Assembly: GCA_012837345.1 (NCBI GenBank)
Contig: DURL01000183.1
Coordinates: 1-41,402 of the forward strand
Direction: 5' to 3'
Origin: Bacteroidales bacterium
Lineage (GTDB): Bacteria > Bacteroidota > Bacteroidia > Bacteroidales > Dysgonomonadaceae
DNA length: 41,402 nucleotides
In this document: positions 1 to 8,493 of the stretch, piece by piece
Layout: each line of letters starts with the position of its first letter
How positions within the stretch are numbered: the stretch's first letter is position 1
Notes under the pieces: model-generated
Told to the model about the DNA's origin: nothing
Database searches by the model: none
Seen by the model: the letters and a program-made list of their open reading frames with translations, nothing else
Translations under genes and position numbers: made by a program

Positions 1-1
1 C

Positions 2-463
2 TTATCGGTTTCGGTTATTGTCGCGGTTGCTCCTGAACCTGGTAACCTCATTCTGTATGAATCGCTTCTCGGCCTGCTGTGCCCTGTACAGCTTCTCCGG
101 GGCCAGCACCTTTTCAAACTTGCCGGAATACTCCTTCTCCAGTGCCGCCTCTTTCATTTTCATGTCTACATCTTCTTCCAGCATCTTTCTGTACTCCGCC
201 TCCGAGATGTTGCTGTTCTCCTTGATGCGCTCCACCTTCTCCCTGTGCCGGCGATGCAGCTCGAACTTCTTTTTCGTCAGTTCGTTGGTCAGCGGAAAAT
301 ACCTGTCCGCCTCCTCCTTGCTGAGCCCTGCCTCTTTCAGTACAAACTCTTTCTTGCGCTTTTCGTAATCTGCCATATCCATCCTTCTGTTTTGCGCTGT
401 CAGTGTCAGCACAGGCAGCGATAACAGGATCAGACAAATCAACAGAAATATATTTTTTTTCAT
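2..463 (-). CDS. Secreted Spy/CpxP-like protein of an ECF sigma operon
   Basis: A 153-residue protein with an N-terminal signal peptide (hydrophobic core about residues 4-20, ending LTAQ), so it is predicted to be periplasmic. The mature part is almost entirely charged and helical, with many Lys, Glu and Arg residues, and has the length and composition of Spy/CpxP/CnrX-type periplasmic helical hairpins; no exact family motif was confirmed. It lies 36 bp downstream of the putative anti-sigma gene and reads in the same direction as the ECF sigma gene, so it is probably the third gene of that operon and may act as the periplasmic sensor or as a chaperone-like effector. The stop codon sits at the extreme left of the window, so the gene is complete. 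Role is inference from fold-like composition and context. Confidence 0.75.
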   Translation of the reverse strand: MKKNIFLLICLILLSLPVLTLTAQNRRMDMADYEKRKKEFVLKEAGLSKEEADRYFPLTNELTKKKFELHRRHREKVERIKENSNISEAEYRKMLEEDVDMKMKEAALEKEYSGKFEKVLAPEKLYRAQQAEKRFIQNEVTRFRSNRDNNRNR

Positions 464-499
464 AGTCTTTCTCTTCTATTAATGAGTTGGATGAAGCAT

Positions 500-913
500 T
501 CAGTTCAAATAATAGTGATCATACATATAATCAAAATAACCCTCTTCCGCCAGCTGCTCCTCAAGGTACTGATAGAACTCCTCTTCAGATACCTGCACCG
601 TGGACCAATAGCCTTCCGTCTGTACGTTGTTTCCGGCAGGCTGTTGCACTACCGGCTGACGGGAGGCGATGCTCCCGTTGTCGGGTTGCCGGGTCAGGAA
701 CTGAATGGTGATGTATAGACCGGCGAACATCGCTGCCATATAAACCCAGGGCTTCACCTTTTCCCAGAGAGGAACCGTTCGGGGTGGAACGATCTCTTTT
801 TCCGGAAGACGACTCATCATCTCTTCATTAAATCGGGCGAAATAGTTGTCAGGGACTTTAAATGGATTTCGGGAGCGATCTATTTCTTCTAATTTGTTGA
901 AATGAGATTTCAT
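500..913 (-). CDS. One-pass membrane protein, probable anti-sigma factor
   Basis: A 137-residue protein with a cytoplasmic N-terminal segment containing the NPFKVPDNYF motif (residues 16-25), a single membrane span at about residues 55-73, and a polar, presumably periplasmic C-terminal tail rich in Tyr and Glu. The motif NPFKVPxxYF followed by one membrane helix is, as I recall, common in uncharacterised proteins encoded just after ECF sigma genes in Bacteroidota. It follows the sigma gene by 87 bp on the same strand and precedes the Spy-like gene. The natural interpretation is that it binds the sigma factor at the membrane and releases it on an envelope signal. No zinc-binding anti-sigma motif is visible, so the anti-sigma role is an inference. 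Confidence 0.7.
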   Translation of the reverse strand: MKSHFNKLEEIDRSRNPFKVPDNYFARFNEEMMSRLPEKEIVPPRTVPLWEKVKPWVYMAAMFAGLYITIQFLTRQPDNGSIASRQPVVQQPAGNNVQTEGYWSTVQVSEEEFYQYLEEQLAEEGYFDYMYDHYYLN

Positions 914-1000
914 ACGGTTGATATATTGATGTTCATGCTTCTTACAGATCTACCCATGCTGGACTCTACTGATGAATAGACGCCATGACCAGTAAAAGGT

Positions 1001-1552
1001 TTAATTCTCATCACCCAAAAACTTTTCAATTTTTTTCACTGCATGATGATAGGATGCCTTCAACGCTCCTACAGAGGTACCCAGGATATCCGACATCTCA
1101 TCATATTTCATCTCATCAAAATATTTCATCTGGAAAACGAGACGTTGTTTCTCGGGAAGCGTGAGAATGGCATGTTGCAGCCGTAGGGCTGCCTCATCGC
1201 CGTCGAAATAGTGATCACTTTCCAGCATGTTGATCAGATAGGAGTCGTCGGCATCAATGGAGACATTGTGCTGGCTTTTCTTCCTGTTCAGAAAAGTGAT
1301 GCTTTCGTTGATGGCAATACGGTATAACCAGGTGGTGAGCTTGGCATCACCCCTGAAGTTCTCCAGGTTGGACCATGCTTTCAGAAAAACATCCTGGAGG
1401 ATGTCGTTGGCATCGTCGTGCGATAGCACCATCTTGCGGATCTGCCAGTAGAGGCGTTCGCTGTATGCGGATACCAGCCTGGCAAACCCTTGTCTGGCGG
1501 TATGCGGATCGCGTAAGGCTTCCAGCAGGATTTCCTCGTTGTTCAATTCCAT
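1001..1552 (-). CDS. RNA polymerase ECF-type sigma factor
   Basis: A 183-residue sigma-70 family protein of the extracytoplasmic-function group. Region 2 is seen at about residues 25-95, with the typical DDANDILQDVFLKAW core-binding helix and TTWLYRIAIN promoter-melting segment; region 4 is at about 125-178, with LPEKQRLVFQMKYF and the helix-turn-helix MSDILGTSVGALKASYHHAV. Regions 1 and 3 are absent, as expected for ECF factors. The gene has its own promoter-like -7 element just upstream and is followed by a probable anti-sigma gene and a Spy-like secreted protein, suggesting a stress-response operon that may regulate itself. The target regulon cannot be read from this window. Confidence 0.93.
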   Translation of the reverse strand: MELNNEEILLEALRDPHTARQGFARLVSAYSERLYWQIRKMVLSHDDANDILQDVFLKAWSNLENFRGDAKLTTWLYRIAINESITFLNRKKSQHNVSIDADDSYLINMLESDHYFDGDEAALRLQHAILTLPEKQRLVFQMKYFDEMKYDEMSDILGTSVGALKASYHHAVKKIEKFLGDEN

Positions 1553-1568
1553 AGGTGTGCTATTCAGG

Positions 1569-1576
1569 GCAAAGGT
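1569..1576 (-). promoter_or_regulatory. Bacteroidota -7 element for the ECF sigma gene
   Basis: On the minus strand this reads TACCTTTG, an exact match to TAnnTTTG, 16 bp before the sigma gene start codon. It lies in the 44-bp gap after the TPR gene, so the sigma operon can be transcribed separately. No TTTG is seen at the 19-bp spacing. Confidence 0.5.
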
Positions 1577-1596
1577 ACGAATTTTTTGCTACAGAC

Positions 1597-2715
1597 TCAG
1601 TTCACATCCCCATTTTCGAACCATCGCACGAAATTCTGAGCTGCTTCGCTGTTTTGTTGCCACCATTCCAATGAACCGGGGTAATAGGAGACACTGATGT
1701 AACGGCAGAAGGTTTCGTAGTAGTCTGACTGTTCGATATGGGTGAAGAAAGGTATGTAATAGGTCCAGAGGATCCCCTCTTTCGGGCCCACACTCTCTGC
1801 TTCCAGCACCTTCATGATTGCGCGGTTCACAGCTGTGAACAACAGGAAGGGATCAGTTACGGAGCCGGCGACCTGCAGTGAGTCGGTGACCTGCAGTGAG
1901 TCAGGTGTCTGTAACGAATCGAGCGTGGTGGTGATCGCCTTGTAGACAAGACTCCGATCAAGGTTATCCTCGGGAGTGAGTGGTGGCGTTTTGTCGTTCT
2001 TAATTGCTTCTGCAGGTCTGTTACGCATCATCTGTTGCTGGATGAAGGAGCGTTCCACCGGCTCTTCACTTTTTTTGATCCACATGGTCTGCAGCATCTC
2101 CTCGAACGCGTTTCGCGACCGTTCACTGTCAGGCTCCAACAGCAGGAACATCTGGAACGAGAGGATGCTCTGTACCCAGAGACCGCTGTCGTTCAGCAGA
2201 TAGGCATTCAGCAGGAAGGCACCGCTGTAGGTTTTGTCAAGGTCGATCGCTCTTTTTACGTGGTGCAACGCCCTGTCACTCATCCCCTGCTTGTAATAGT
2301 TGATTGCCAGGTTAAAATGCAACAGGTACTCATCCCCATACTTCTCCAGTCCCTCCAGCAGGAGTGCGATGGCCTCATCGGTCCGATCGGTTTTCTGGAG
2401 GATCTCACTCATCACGGCATAGGCTCCCGGTGCCAGCTTCCGCTCCCCCGATTCGATCACCTCAAGGCTGTACTTCTCTGCACCGGCATAATCTTTCAGT
2501 TCGAGTGACGTCAGCGACATCTCATACACTGCCTGCATCAAACCGGGGTCGAGTGCCAGGGCTTCCCTGTATTTGGTCATTGCTTTTTCATATTCTCCCT
2601 GATCATGCAGCGTCATCCCTTCGGTTACCAGTTGCCGGGCAGGCGACTGCTGAGCCAACAGCAGGGTGGGGAAGAGGAGGATAAAGAAAGTGATGAATAT
2701 CGTTATCTTGTTCAT
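1597..2715 (-). CDS. Secreted tetratricopeptide-repeat protein
   Basis: A protein of about 372 residues that starts MNKITIFITFF, with a signal peptide ending near LLAQQ; the ORF-track start at 2823 adds 36 residues with no signal-like character and was not used. Residues about 25-230 hold several TPR units (for example GEYEKAMTKYREALALDPG and YAGAEKYSLEVIE), which are protein-interaction modules. A short stretch further on repeats the residues DSLQV with Thr/Ala variation, encoded by an imperfect 18-bp DNA duplication near 1870-1905. The C-terminal about 90 residues are not a recognisable domain. It lies directly upstream of the ECF sigma operon on the same strand with a 44-bp gap. Likely periplasmic; the function is unknown. 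Confidence 0.85.
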   Translation of the reverse strand: MNKITIFITFFILLFPTLLLAQQSPARQLVTEGMTLHDQGEYEKAMTKYREALALDPGLMQAVYEMSLTSLELKDYAGAEKYSLEVIESGERKLAPGAYAVMSEILQKTDRTDEAIALLLEGLEKYGDEYLLHFNLAINYYKQGMSDRALHHVKRAIDLDKTYSGAFLLNAYLLNDSGLWVQSILSFQMFLLLEPDSERSRNAFEEMLQTMWIKKSEEPVERSFIQQQMMRNRPAEAIKNDKTPPLTPEDNLDRSLVYKAITTTLDSLQTPDSLQVTDSLQVAGSVTDPFLLFTAVNRAIMKVLEAESVGPKEGILWTYYIPFFTHIEQSDYYETFCRYISVSYYPGSLEWWQQNSEAAQNFVRWFENGDVN

Positions 2716-2914
2716 TGTCAGAATCGTATAGTGCGTTGTTTGTCGTTCCGCAGAAGCCGGTAAGCGGGTTAGCTTCCTTCCCGGCAGATGAAAACGAACG
2801 ATTTTGCAGGTAAAAGTAAACAAAAAAAAGTGCCTGTAACAATCTCCTAAATGAATTTTGTCTGTTTTGTAACACTAATAAACATATGAGATGTGGAAAT
2901 AAAAAATTTTTACA

Positions 2915-2945
2915 TTTATCCGTTGCAAAGAATGTCGTACATTTG
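2915..2945 (+). promoter_or_regulatory. Promoter of prmA (TTTA-N19-TACATTTG)
   Basis: The -7 element TACATTTG matches TAnnTTTG exactly and is preceded at exactly 19 bp by TTTA, a three-of-four match to the -33 TTTG. It lies 30 bp before the chosen prmA start and supports that start over the upstream ATG at 2886. Confidence 0.6.
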
Positions 2946-2975
2946 CGGTGCATTAAAGCGCTTCAAAAAAGAAAC

Positions 2976-3815
2976 ATGCAATACAATCAGATACTCTTCA
3001 GGTGCGACCCTGACAACGAGATGGTCACCGACATCCTTTCCGCGATGCTGGGTGAGATTGGATTTGAATCATTTGTCCGGAGTGATGAGGGATTGGAAGC
3101 CTATGTCCCGTTGCCGCTCTTCAACCCTGAAGCGTTGCAAGAGGTGATAACCGCCATGCCGATGGAGAGCTCCATCAGCTATAGTGTCCACACCATGGAG
3201 GATAAGAACTGGAATGAAGAGTGGGAGAAAAACTATTTTCAACCCATTACCATAGGGGATGATTGCTGTATTCACAGCTCATTTCATCACAGTGAGAACA
3301 GCTGCCGCTATTCGATCGTGATCGACCCGAAGATGGCCTTCGGTACCGGCCATCATCAGACCACCGGGCTGATCCTGCGCGAGATACTGCAGATGGAGCT
3401 GGCACAGAAGAGCGTGCTCGACATGGGGTGCGGCACCGCCGTGCTGGCCATTCTTGCTGCGATGAAGGGAGCAGTGCCGGTGACGGCCATCGATATTGAG
3501 GAGTGGGCATACAGCAATGCCCTGGAGAACGTGCAACGGAATGGCACCGATCTCATCCGGGTAATGTGCGGGGGCGCAGAGCTGTTGGGAGAGGAGCACT
3601 ATGAGGTGATCTTTGCAAACATCAACCGCAACATACTGCTACAAGACCTGCCACGCTACAATGCTGTACTGAACAGGGATGGCATCATCATCATGAGCGG
3701 ATTCTACGTCGAGGATCTCCCGTTAATACGGGCGAGAGCGGAAGAGCTGGGTCTCACTTTCGACCATTTCAGTGAGATGGAGAGATGGGTGGCTGCCACA
3801 TTTGTGAAGAAGTAA
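2976..3815 (+). CDS. prmA: Ribosomal protein L11 methyltransferase
   Basis: A SAM-dependent methyltransferase of 279 residues that methylates ribosomal protein L11. The N-terminal substrate-recognition domain covers about residues 1-100. The family signature DPKMAFGTGHHQTT is followed by the SAM-binding loop VLDMGCGTAVLAILAA (Asp at about residue 149) and the NINRNILLQDL segment that corresponds to the catalytic motif of this family. The start MQYNQILF was preferred because a promoter lies immediately upstream and the additional 30 residues of the longest ORF do not resemble PrmA. The gene is single, transcribed before the YidE-type transporter, which has its own promoter. Confidence 0.95.
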   Translation: MQYNQILFRCDPDNEMVTDILSAMLGEIGFESFVRSDEGLEAYVPLPLFNPEALQEVITAMPMESSISYSVHTMEDKNWNEEWEKNYFQPITIGDDCCIHSSFHHSENSCRYSIVIDPKMAFGTGHHQTTGLILREILQMELAQKSVLDMGCGTAVLAILAAMKGAVPVTAIDIEEWAYSNALENVQRNGTDLIRVMCGGAELLGEEHYEVIFANINRNILLQDLPRYNAVLNRDGIIIMSGFYVEDLPLIRARAEELGLTFDHFSEMERWVAATFVKK

Positions 3816-3832
3816 AAAAAGGTGTACCTTTG
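3802..3832 (+). promoter_or_regulatory. Promoter of the YidE-type transporter (TTTG-N19-TACCTTTG)
   Basis: A perfect Bacteroidota promoter: TTTG at 3802-3805, exactly 19 bp, then TACCTTTG at 3825-3832, 34 bp before the start codon at 3867. The -33 box lies inside the last codons of prmA. Confidence 0.75.
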
Positions 3833-3866
3833 TCGCTTGTTACATTTTCTTTAGGTTATTATTACA

Positions 3867-5537
3867 ATGGATTGGTTAATTGAATTGATTAGCGGATCGG
3901 GGATTGCCCATTCGATCCTGATATTGGCATTGGTGATTGCCGTGGGACTCCTGCTGGGCAAGATCAAGATCTTCGGAATCTCGTTGGGAACCACCTGGAT
4001 CCTCTTCTTTGGTATTTTCCTGGGTCATCTGGGACTTCATATCGAGCCTGAGCTGCTCCATTTCCTGAAGGAGTTCGGACTGATCCTCTTCATCTTCTCC
4101 ATCGGCATGCAAGTGGGACCCAGCTTCTTCTCATCCTTTAAACAGGGTGGCATCACACTCAATCTGCTGGCCTCGGGCGTGGTTTTACTCGGCGTAACCG
4201 TCACCGTTGTCATTCACCTGATCACCGGACTCCCCATCGCCACCATGGTCGGCATTCTCTCCGGGGCGGTCACCAACACCCCCGGTCTGGGAGCTGCCCA
4301 GCAGACCTTCACCGATGCTACCGGCACCACAGACCCTTCCATCGCGACGGCGTATGCTGTAGCCTACCCCCTGGGGGTGGTGGGCATCATCCTCTCACTC
4401 CTGTTGTTTCGTTCCCTCTTTCGTATCAATCTTGCACAGGAGAACAGCAAGCTCGACGAGATGAACGACTCGAAGCAGACCGAAGCGCATATGTTCACCC
4501 TGAGCGTGCTGAACCCTGCCATCATGGGGAAAAACATCCGGGAGATCAAAAAACTGATCGACAGGGAGTTTGTGATATCGAGGGTGTTACATGCGCACAA
4601 CGGCCAACTGGTTGTCCCACAAACGGAGACAAGGCTGAATGAAGGAGACAGGCTGTTGGTGGTCTCCAACCTGAAGAACATTGATGTGATTGAAGCCCTT
4701 ATAGGACAGCGGATCGATATGAACAGGGAGGAGTGGAAGAAGCTTGATTCACAACTTGTTTCCCGCAGGATCTCCATCACCCGCTCGGCAATCAACGGCC
4801 GCTCCATCGGGAGCCTGCGCCTGCGTAACCTCTTCGGCGTCAACATCACCAGGGTGAACCGTGCCGGTGTGGACCTGATCGCCGACTCACGCCTGGCCCT
4901 CCAGCTGGGCGACCGTGTGACCGTGGTGGGATCGGAGGAGGCCATCGCCAACGTGGAAAAGTTCCTGGGCAACTCGCTCAAGAGACTGCGTGAACCGAAC
5001 CTGATCTCCATCTTCATCGGTATCGCTTTGGGTGTACTGGTGGGGAGCATACCCTTCATGATCCCCGGTATCCCGCAGCCGGTGAAGCTGGGACTGGCGG
5101 GCGGACCCCTTATCATCGCCATCCTGATCAGTAAGTTCGGCCCCCGATACAAGCTGGTTACCTACACCACCATGAGCGCCAACCTGATGCTGCGCGAGAT
5201 TGGCATCGCCATCTTCCTCGCCTGTGTGGGGCTCGGTGCCGGCGGTAACTTCGTAGAGACAGTGGTCAACGGCGGTTATATCTGGGTTGGTTACGGGGTG
5301 ATCATCACCCTGCTGCCACTGTTGATCATCGGCGTGATCGGTCGCAAGATCTGCAAGCTGAATTTCTTCACACTGATGGGATTGATCGCGGGGAGCATGA
5401 CCGACCCTCCCGCGCTGGCCTATGCCAACGCCAGTGCCGGCAATGATGTGCCGGCAGTGAGCTACGCCACGGTTTATCCGCTCACCATGTTCCTCAGGGT
5501 GATCACGGCTCAGCTGCTGATTCTTATATTTCTCTGA
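3867..5537 (+). CDS. YidE/YbjL/AspT-family putative transporter with RCK_C domains
   Basis: A 556-residue inner-membrane protein. Two membrane halves of roughly five or six helices each (about residues 8-180 and 385-556) flank a cytoplasmic region with two RCK_C (TrkA_C) type domains at about 205-285 and 295-375, seen as repeated [18 protein letters not shown]... and [20 protein letters not shown]... patterns. The duplicated helix motifs [14 protein letters not shown] and [15 protein letters not shown] are typical of the aspartate:alanine exchanger (AspT) superfamily. The substrate is unknown for most members; the RCK_C pair suggests ligand gating. The gene has its own strong promoter and stands alone between prmA and the glucanotransferase. 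Confidence 0.88.
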   Translation: MDWLIELISGSGIAHSILILALVIAVGLLLGKIKIFGISLGTTWILFFGIFLGHLGLHIEPELLHFLKEFGLILFIFSIGMQVGPSFFSSFKQGGITLNLLASGVVLLGVTVTVVIHLITGLPIATMVGILSGAVTNTPGLGAAQQTFTDATGTTDPSIATAYAVAYPLGVVGIILSLLLFRSLFRINLAQENSKLDEMNDSKQTEAHMFTLSVLNPAIMGKNIREIKKLIDREFVISRVLHAHNGQLVVPQTETRLNEGDRLLVVSNLKNIDVIEALIGQRIDMNREEWKKLDSQLVSRRISITRSAINGRSIGSLRLRNLFGVNITRVNRAGVDLIADSRLALQLGDRVTVVGSEEAIANVEKFLGNSLKRLREPNLISIFIGIALGVLVGSIPFMIPGIPQPVKLGLAGGPLIIAILISKFGPRYKLVTYTTMSANLMLREIGIAIFLACVGLGAGGNFVETVVNGGYIWVGYGVIITLLPLLIIGVIGRKICKLNFFTLMGLIAGSMTDPPALAYANASAGNDVPAVSYATVYPLTMFLRVITAQLLILIFL

Positions 5538-5576
5538 ATGAGCCCCTCAACCTGAACAGAACTCTTCTGATCGGTC

Positions 5577-5588
5577 GCAATCGATTGC
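5577..5588. promoter_or_regulatory. 12-bp palindrome, candidate LacI-family operator
   Basis: The sequence GCAATCGATTGC is a perfect palindrome with a central CG, the shape of LacI/GalR-family operators (compare the PurR and MalR consensus with GCAAACGTTTGC core). It lies about 33 bp upstream of the -33 region of the glucanotransferase promoter. A related, imperfect site (CACAATCGTTTC, about 5613-5624) overlaps that -33 region. No LacI-type gene is in the window; operator function is inference. Confidence 0.4.
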
Positions 5589-5620
5589 ATACGTTTCTTT
5601 CGAAAAAATGATCACAATCG

Positions 5621-5651
5621 TTTCATTCCCTTCCTTTCCATCGTAGATTTG
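5621..5651 (+). promoter_or_regulatory. Promoter of the 4-alpha-glucanotransferase gene
   Basis: TAGATTTG at 5644-5651 matches TAnnTTTG exactly, and TTTC at 5621-5624 is a three-of-four -33 match at exactly 19 bp. The leader to the start codon at 5733 is about 75 nt, longer than for most genes here. Confidence 0.55.
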
Positions 5652-5732
5652 TGGTCGGGGACTACAATTTAATACTAAGATCATCTCTATGGGATCCCAT
5701 CCCTTGACATTGAGCTTAACAAAAGGATCGGA

Positions 5733-8405
5733 ATGGCACTACTCACATTTAATCTCGAATATCATACAACCTGGGGACAACAGGTATACCTCTGCGGATC
5801 AACACCCGAACTGGGTCAGTATGATGAGGAGAAGGCGTTACCGCTCCTGTTGGATGGTGACAGGTGGAGTGGCTCTGTAAAGATGATGGCTACCGATACC
5901 CTACGCTATTATTACATGATCCGGCAGGGAAACAGCACCATCCGGCGTGAATGGGGGGAGCACAGACGTCTGCATGTCATCAAAGGCCGAAGAGAATATG
6001 TTGTGCAGGATCACTGGAACGACAAGCCCTACCATGCTTACCTCTACTCGTCCGCCTTCACCGGGAGCATCTTCTTTCATCGCAAGGAACCGCTCCCGAT
6101 GAAATATTACTCTCGCTCACTGCTACTGAATGTGATATGCCCTTTTGCAGACCGCAACCAGGTGGTGGCTCTTTGTGGCGATGGTGAACTGATGGGTGGC
6201 TGGGATCCCGTAAAAGCAGTGGCTCTCACCTGCGTGAACGACGGTGAATGGCAGCTGCTGCTCGATGCAAGCCTGTTGCCCGACACCAGTGAATACAAGT
6301 TCATCATCATGGACCGGAAAAAGGGAGAGGTGGTGCACTGGGAAGAAGGTGCCAACAGGGTTCTGGATGCCACCGTCGCCCGCCAGGCTGGCACCGTAGC
6401 GGTGGAGATGTCGATCCATTATCGCTATCCCGGTTTCACCTTTAAAGGTACCGGTACCGCTGTGCCGCTATTCTCGCTGAAGACAGAGCAAAGCTTCGGC
6501 ATTGGTGATTTCGCCGATCTGCGCAAGATGATCGACTGGGCATCGGAGACCCATCAACAACTGATCCAGCTCCTGCCGGTAAATGATACCACCACCACCA
6601 AGACATGGAAGGATTCCTATCCGTACAGCGCCATCTCCATCTATGCACTCCATCCCATCTATCTCGGGTGCAGTGATTATCCGTTGAAAAAGAAGCAGAA
6701 GAGCAGGAAATACCTGGCAGAGGCTGCCGCCCTTAACCGCAGGAAGGAGATCGACTATGAACAGGTGCTGCAGCTTAAGACAGCCTACACACGGGATCTC
6801 TATCTTGAGATAGGGCAGGAGGTGCTCTCCTCCGACTCTTTCGAATCCTTTTTTGAGAAAAACAGACCGTGGCTGTTTCCCTATGCCTGTTACTCTATCC
6901 TGCGCGATCGTTTTGGCACTGCCAACTTCAGGGAGTGGAACCATTACGCTGTCTACAACGAGACGAAACTGAAAGAGATGCAGGAAACCGATCCACAGGC
7001 TGCCGAAGAGATGCGATACTGGTATTTCGTGCAATACCTGCTGCACCAACAGTTCTCATCGGTGAAAGAGTATGCCCATGAGAGGGGGGTTACCCTGAAG
7101 GGCGATATCCCCATCGGGATCAGTCGTGACAGCATCGATGCATGGAACGCACCCGACCTGTTCAATATGGATACCCAAAGCGGTGCTCCTCCTGATGATT
7201 TCTCCTTCTTCGGTCAGAACTGGGGGTTCCCCACGTACAACTGGCAGGCCATGGAAGAGGAGGGGTTCGCCTGGTGGATCAACCGCTTCCGAAAAATGGC
7301 GGACTATTTCGATGCCTATCGCATCGATCATATCCTGGGATTCTTCCGCATCTGGGAGATACCACTCCATGCCGTGCAGGGGCTGCTGGGTCATTTCAGT
7401 CCCGCACTTCCTTATTGGCCTGAAGAGATAAACCGTGCGGGTATCCCCTTCGACGAGGAGCGTATGGTGAAACCTTTCATCCATGAACAGTTTCTGACCG
7501 ATATCTTTGGTGAGTATGCCGAAGAGGTGAAGAGCCGCTATCTGGATGTTACCGGTTGGCAGCGTTTCTGCCTGAAGCCCTTCTGTGATACCCAACGTAA
7601 AATCAAGCAACTGTTTGAAGATATGCAGGATGAGAAGTCGGTACGGCTTCGCGACGGCCTCTATTCACTCTGCACTGAGGTGCTATTCGTAAGAGACCCG
7701 TTCGACCAGAACCGCTTTCATCCCCGAATCACAGCCCAATATTCCTATTCTTATCGTTTTCTGGATGATCAGGTGAAAGAGTCTTTCAATCGTATGTACA
7801 ACGATTTCTTTTATCATCGTCACAACTATTTCTGGCGGGAGCAGGCAATGAGGAAGTTGCCGGTATTGATCTCATCCACCCCAATGCTGGTCTGCGGGGA
7901 GGACCTAGGGATGGTGCCTGACTGTGTCCCTTCCGTGATGCAGGAGCTGCAGATGCTGAGCCTGGAGATTGAGCGGATGCCGAAGAATCCCGATCTGCGC
8001 TTCACCAACCTGGAGTGGCTGCCCTACCATTCGGTATGCACCACCTCCACGCACGACATGTCGCCGATTCGCAGCTGGTGGCTTGAAAACAGGGAGGTGA
8101 CACAGCAGTACTACAACGAGGTGTTGCATCATGAGGGAATGGCACCTCAAGAGTGCACGCCGGCGCTCTGCCACGAGATCATCACTGCCCATCTCCGTTC
8201 ATCAGCCATGTGGGTGATCCTGCCCTGGCAGGACTGGATGTCGCTCGATGCACAGCTGCGCAATCCCGATGCTTCTGCCGAACGAATCAACATCCCGGCC
8301 AACCCCGAGCATTACTGGCGCTACCGGATGCATCTCTCCATTGAAGAGCTGCTGGAGGAAACCGCATTCAACCAACAGGTGGCCCGGATGAGTCACAGAG
8401 TGTAA
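5733..8405 (+). CDS. malQ: 4-alpha-glucanotransferase, DPE2-like, with two CBM20 domains
   Basis: An 890-residue GH77 enzyme that transfers glucosyl or maltosyl units between alpha-1,4-glucans. Two CBM20 starch-binding domains occupy about residues 1-115 and 125-235 (the motifs VYLCGSTPELGQYD and VVALCGDGELMGGWDP). The GH77 barrel follows; catalytic residues are visible as Asp532 in AYRIDHILGF (nucleophile), Glu723 in CGEDLGMVP (acid/base) and Asp775 in TSTHDMSP. The 191-residue gap between nucleophile and acid/base is about 144 longer than in short bacterial amylomaltases (47 in the Thermus enzyme as I recall), the insertion expected of plant DPE2-type enzymes. No signal peptide, so cytosolic. 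It is probably used in maltose/glycogen turnover. A LacI-type palindrome in the promoter region suggests sugar control. Confidence 0.93.
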   Translation: MALLTFNLEYHTTWGQQVYLCGSTPELGQYDEEKALPLLLDGDRWSGSVKMMATDTLRYYYMIRQGNSTIRREWGEHRRLHVIKGRREYVVQDHWNDKPYHAYLYSSAFTGSIFFHRKEPLPMKYYSRSLLLNVICPFADRNQVVALCGDGELMGGWDPVKAVALTCVNDGEWQLLLDASLLPDTSEYKFIIMDRKKGEVVHWEEGANRVLDATVARQAGTVAVEMSIHYRYPGFTFKGTGTAVPLFSLKTEQSFGIGDFADLRKMIDWASETHQQLIQLLPVNDTTTTKTWKDSYPYSAISIYALHPIYLGCSDYPLKKKQKSRKYLAEAAALNRRKEIDYEQVLQLKTAYTRDLYLEIGQEVLSSDSFESFFEKNRPWLFPYACYSILRDRFGTANFREWNHYAVYNETKLKEMQETDPQAAEEMRYWYFVQYLLHQQFSSVKEYAHERGVTLKGDIPIGISRDSIDAWNAPDLFNMDTQSGAPPDDFSFFGQNWGFPTYNWQAMEEEGFAWWINRFRKMADYFDAYRIDHILGFFRIWEIPLHAVQGLLGHFSPALPYWPEEINRAGIPFDEERMVKPFIHEQFLTDIFGEYAEEVKSRYLDVTGWQRFCLKPFCDTQRKIKQLFEDMQDEKSVRLRDGLYSLCTEVLFVRDPFDQNRFHPRITAQYSYSYRFLDDQVKESFNRMYNDFFYHRHNYFWREQAMRKLPVLISSTPMLVCGEDLGMVPDCVPSVMQELQMLSLEIERMPKNPDLRFTNLEWLPYHSVCTTSTHDMSPIRSWWLENREVTQQYYNEVLHHEGMAPQECTPALCHEIITAHLRSSAMWVILPWQDWMSLDAQLRNPDASAERINIPANPEHYWRYRMHLSIEELLEETAFNQQVARMSHRV

Positions 8406-8432
8406 TCATTCATACTATTAAGAGAAACCACA

Positions 8433-8470
8433 AAAAAGAAAAGAGACTGTCCGGATGAACAGTCTCTTTT
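8433..8470 (-). terminator. Shared terminator between the convergent glucanotransferase and aldolase genes
   Basis: A perfect 12-bp stem (AAAAGAGACTGT / ACAGTCTCTTTT) with an 8-nt loop, 33 bp after the glucanotransferase stop and about 24 bp after the aldolase stop. On the minus strand it is followed by TTTTCTTTTTTG, a good U-tract, so it mainly serves the aldolase gene, but the symmetric stem can act both ways. Confidence 0.8.
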
Positions 8471-8493
8471 CAAATAATAGGGAATCAAGGGGT

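Noticed and set aside
4364-5152. 262-codon minus-strand ORF opposite the transporter
   Set aside because: Arg/Ser/Pro-rich shadow of a strongly supported transporter gene.
8433-8470. Attachment site or transposon inverted repeat
   Set aside because: A short perfect stem between convergent genes with a U-tract is better explained as a terminator.
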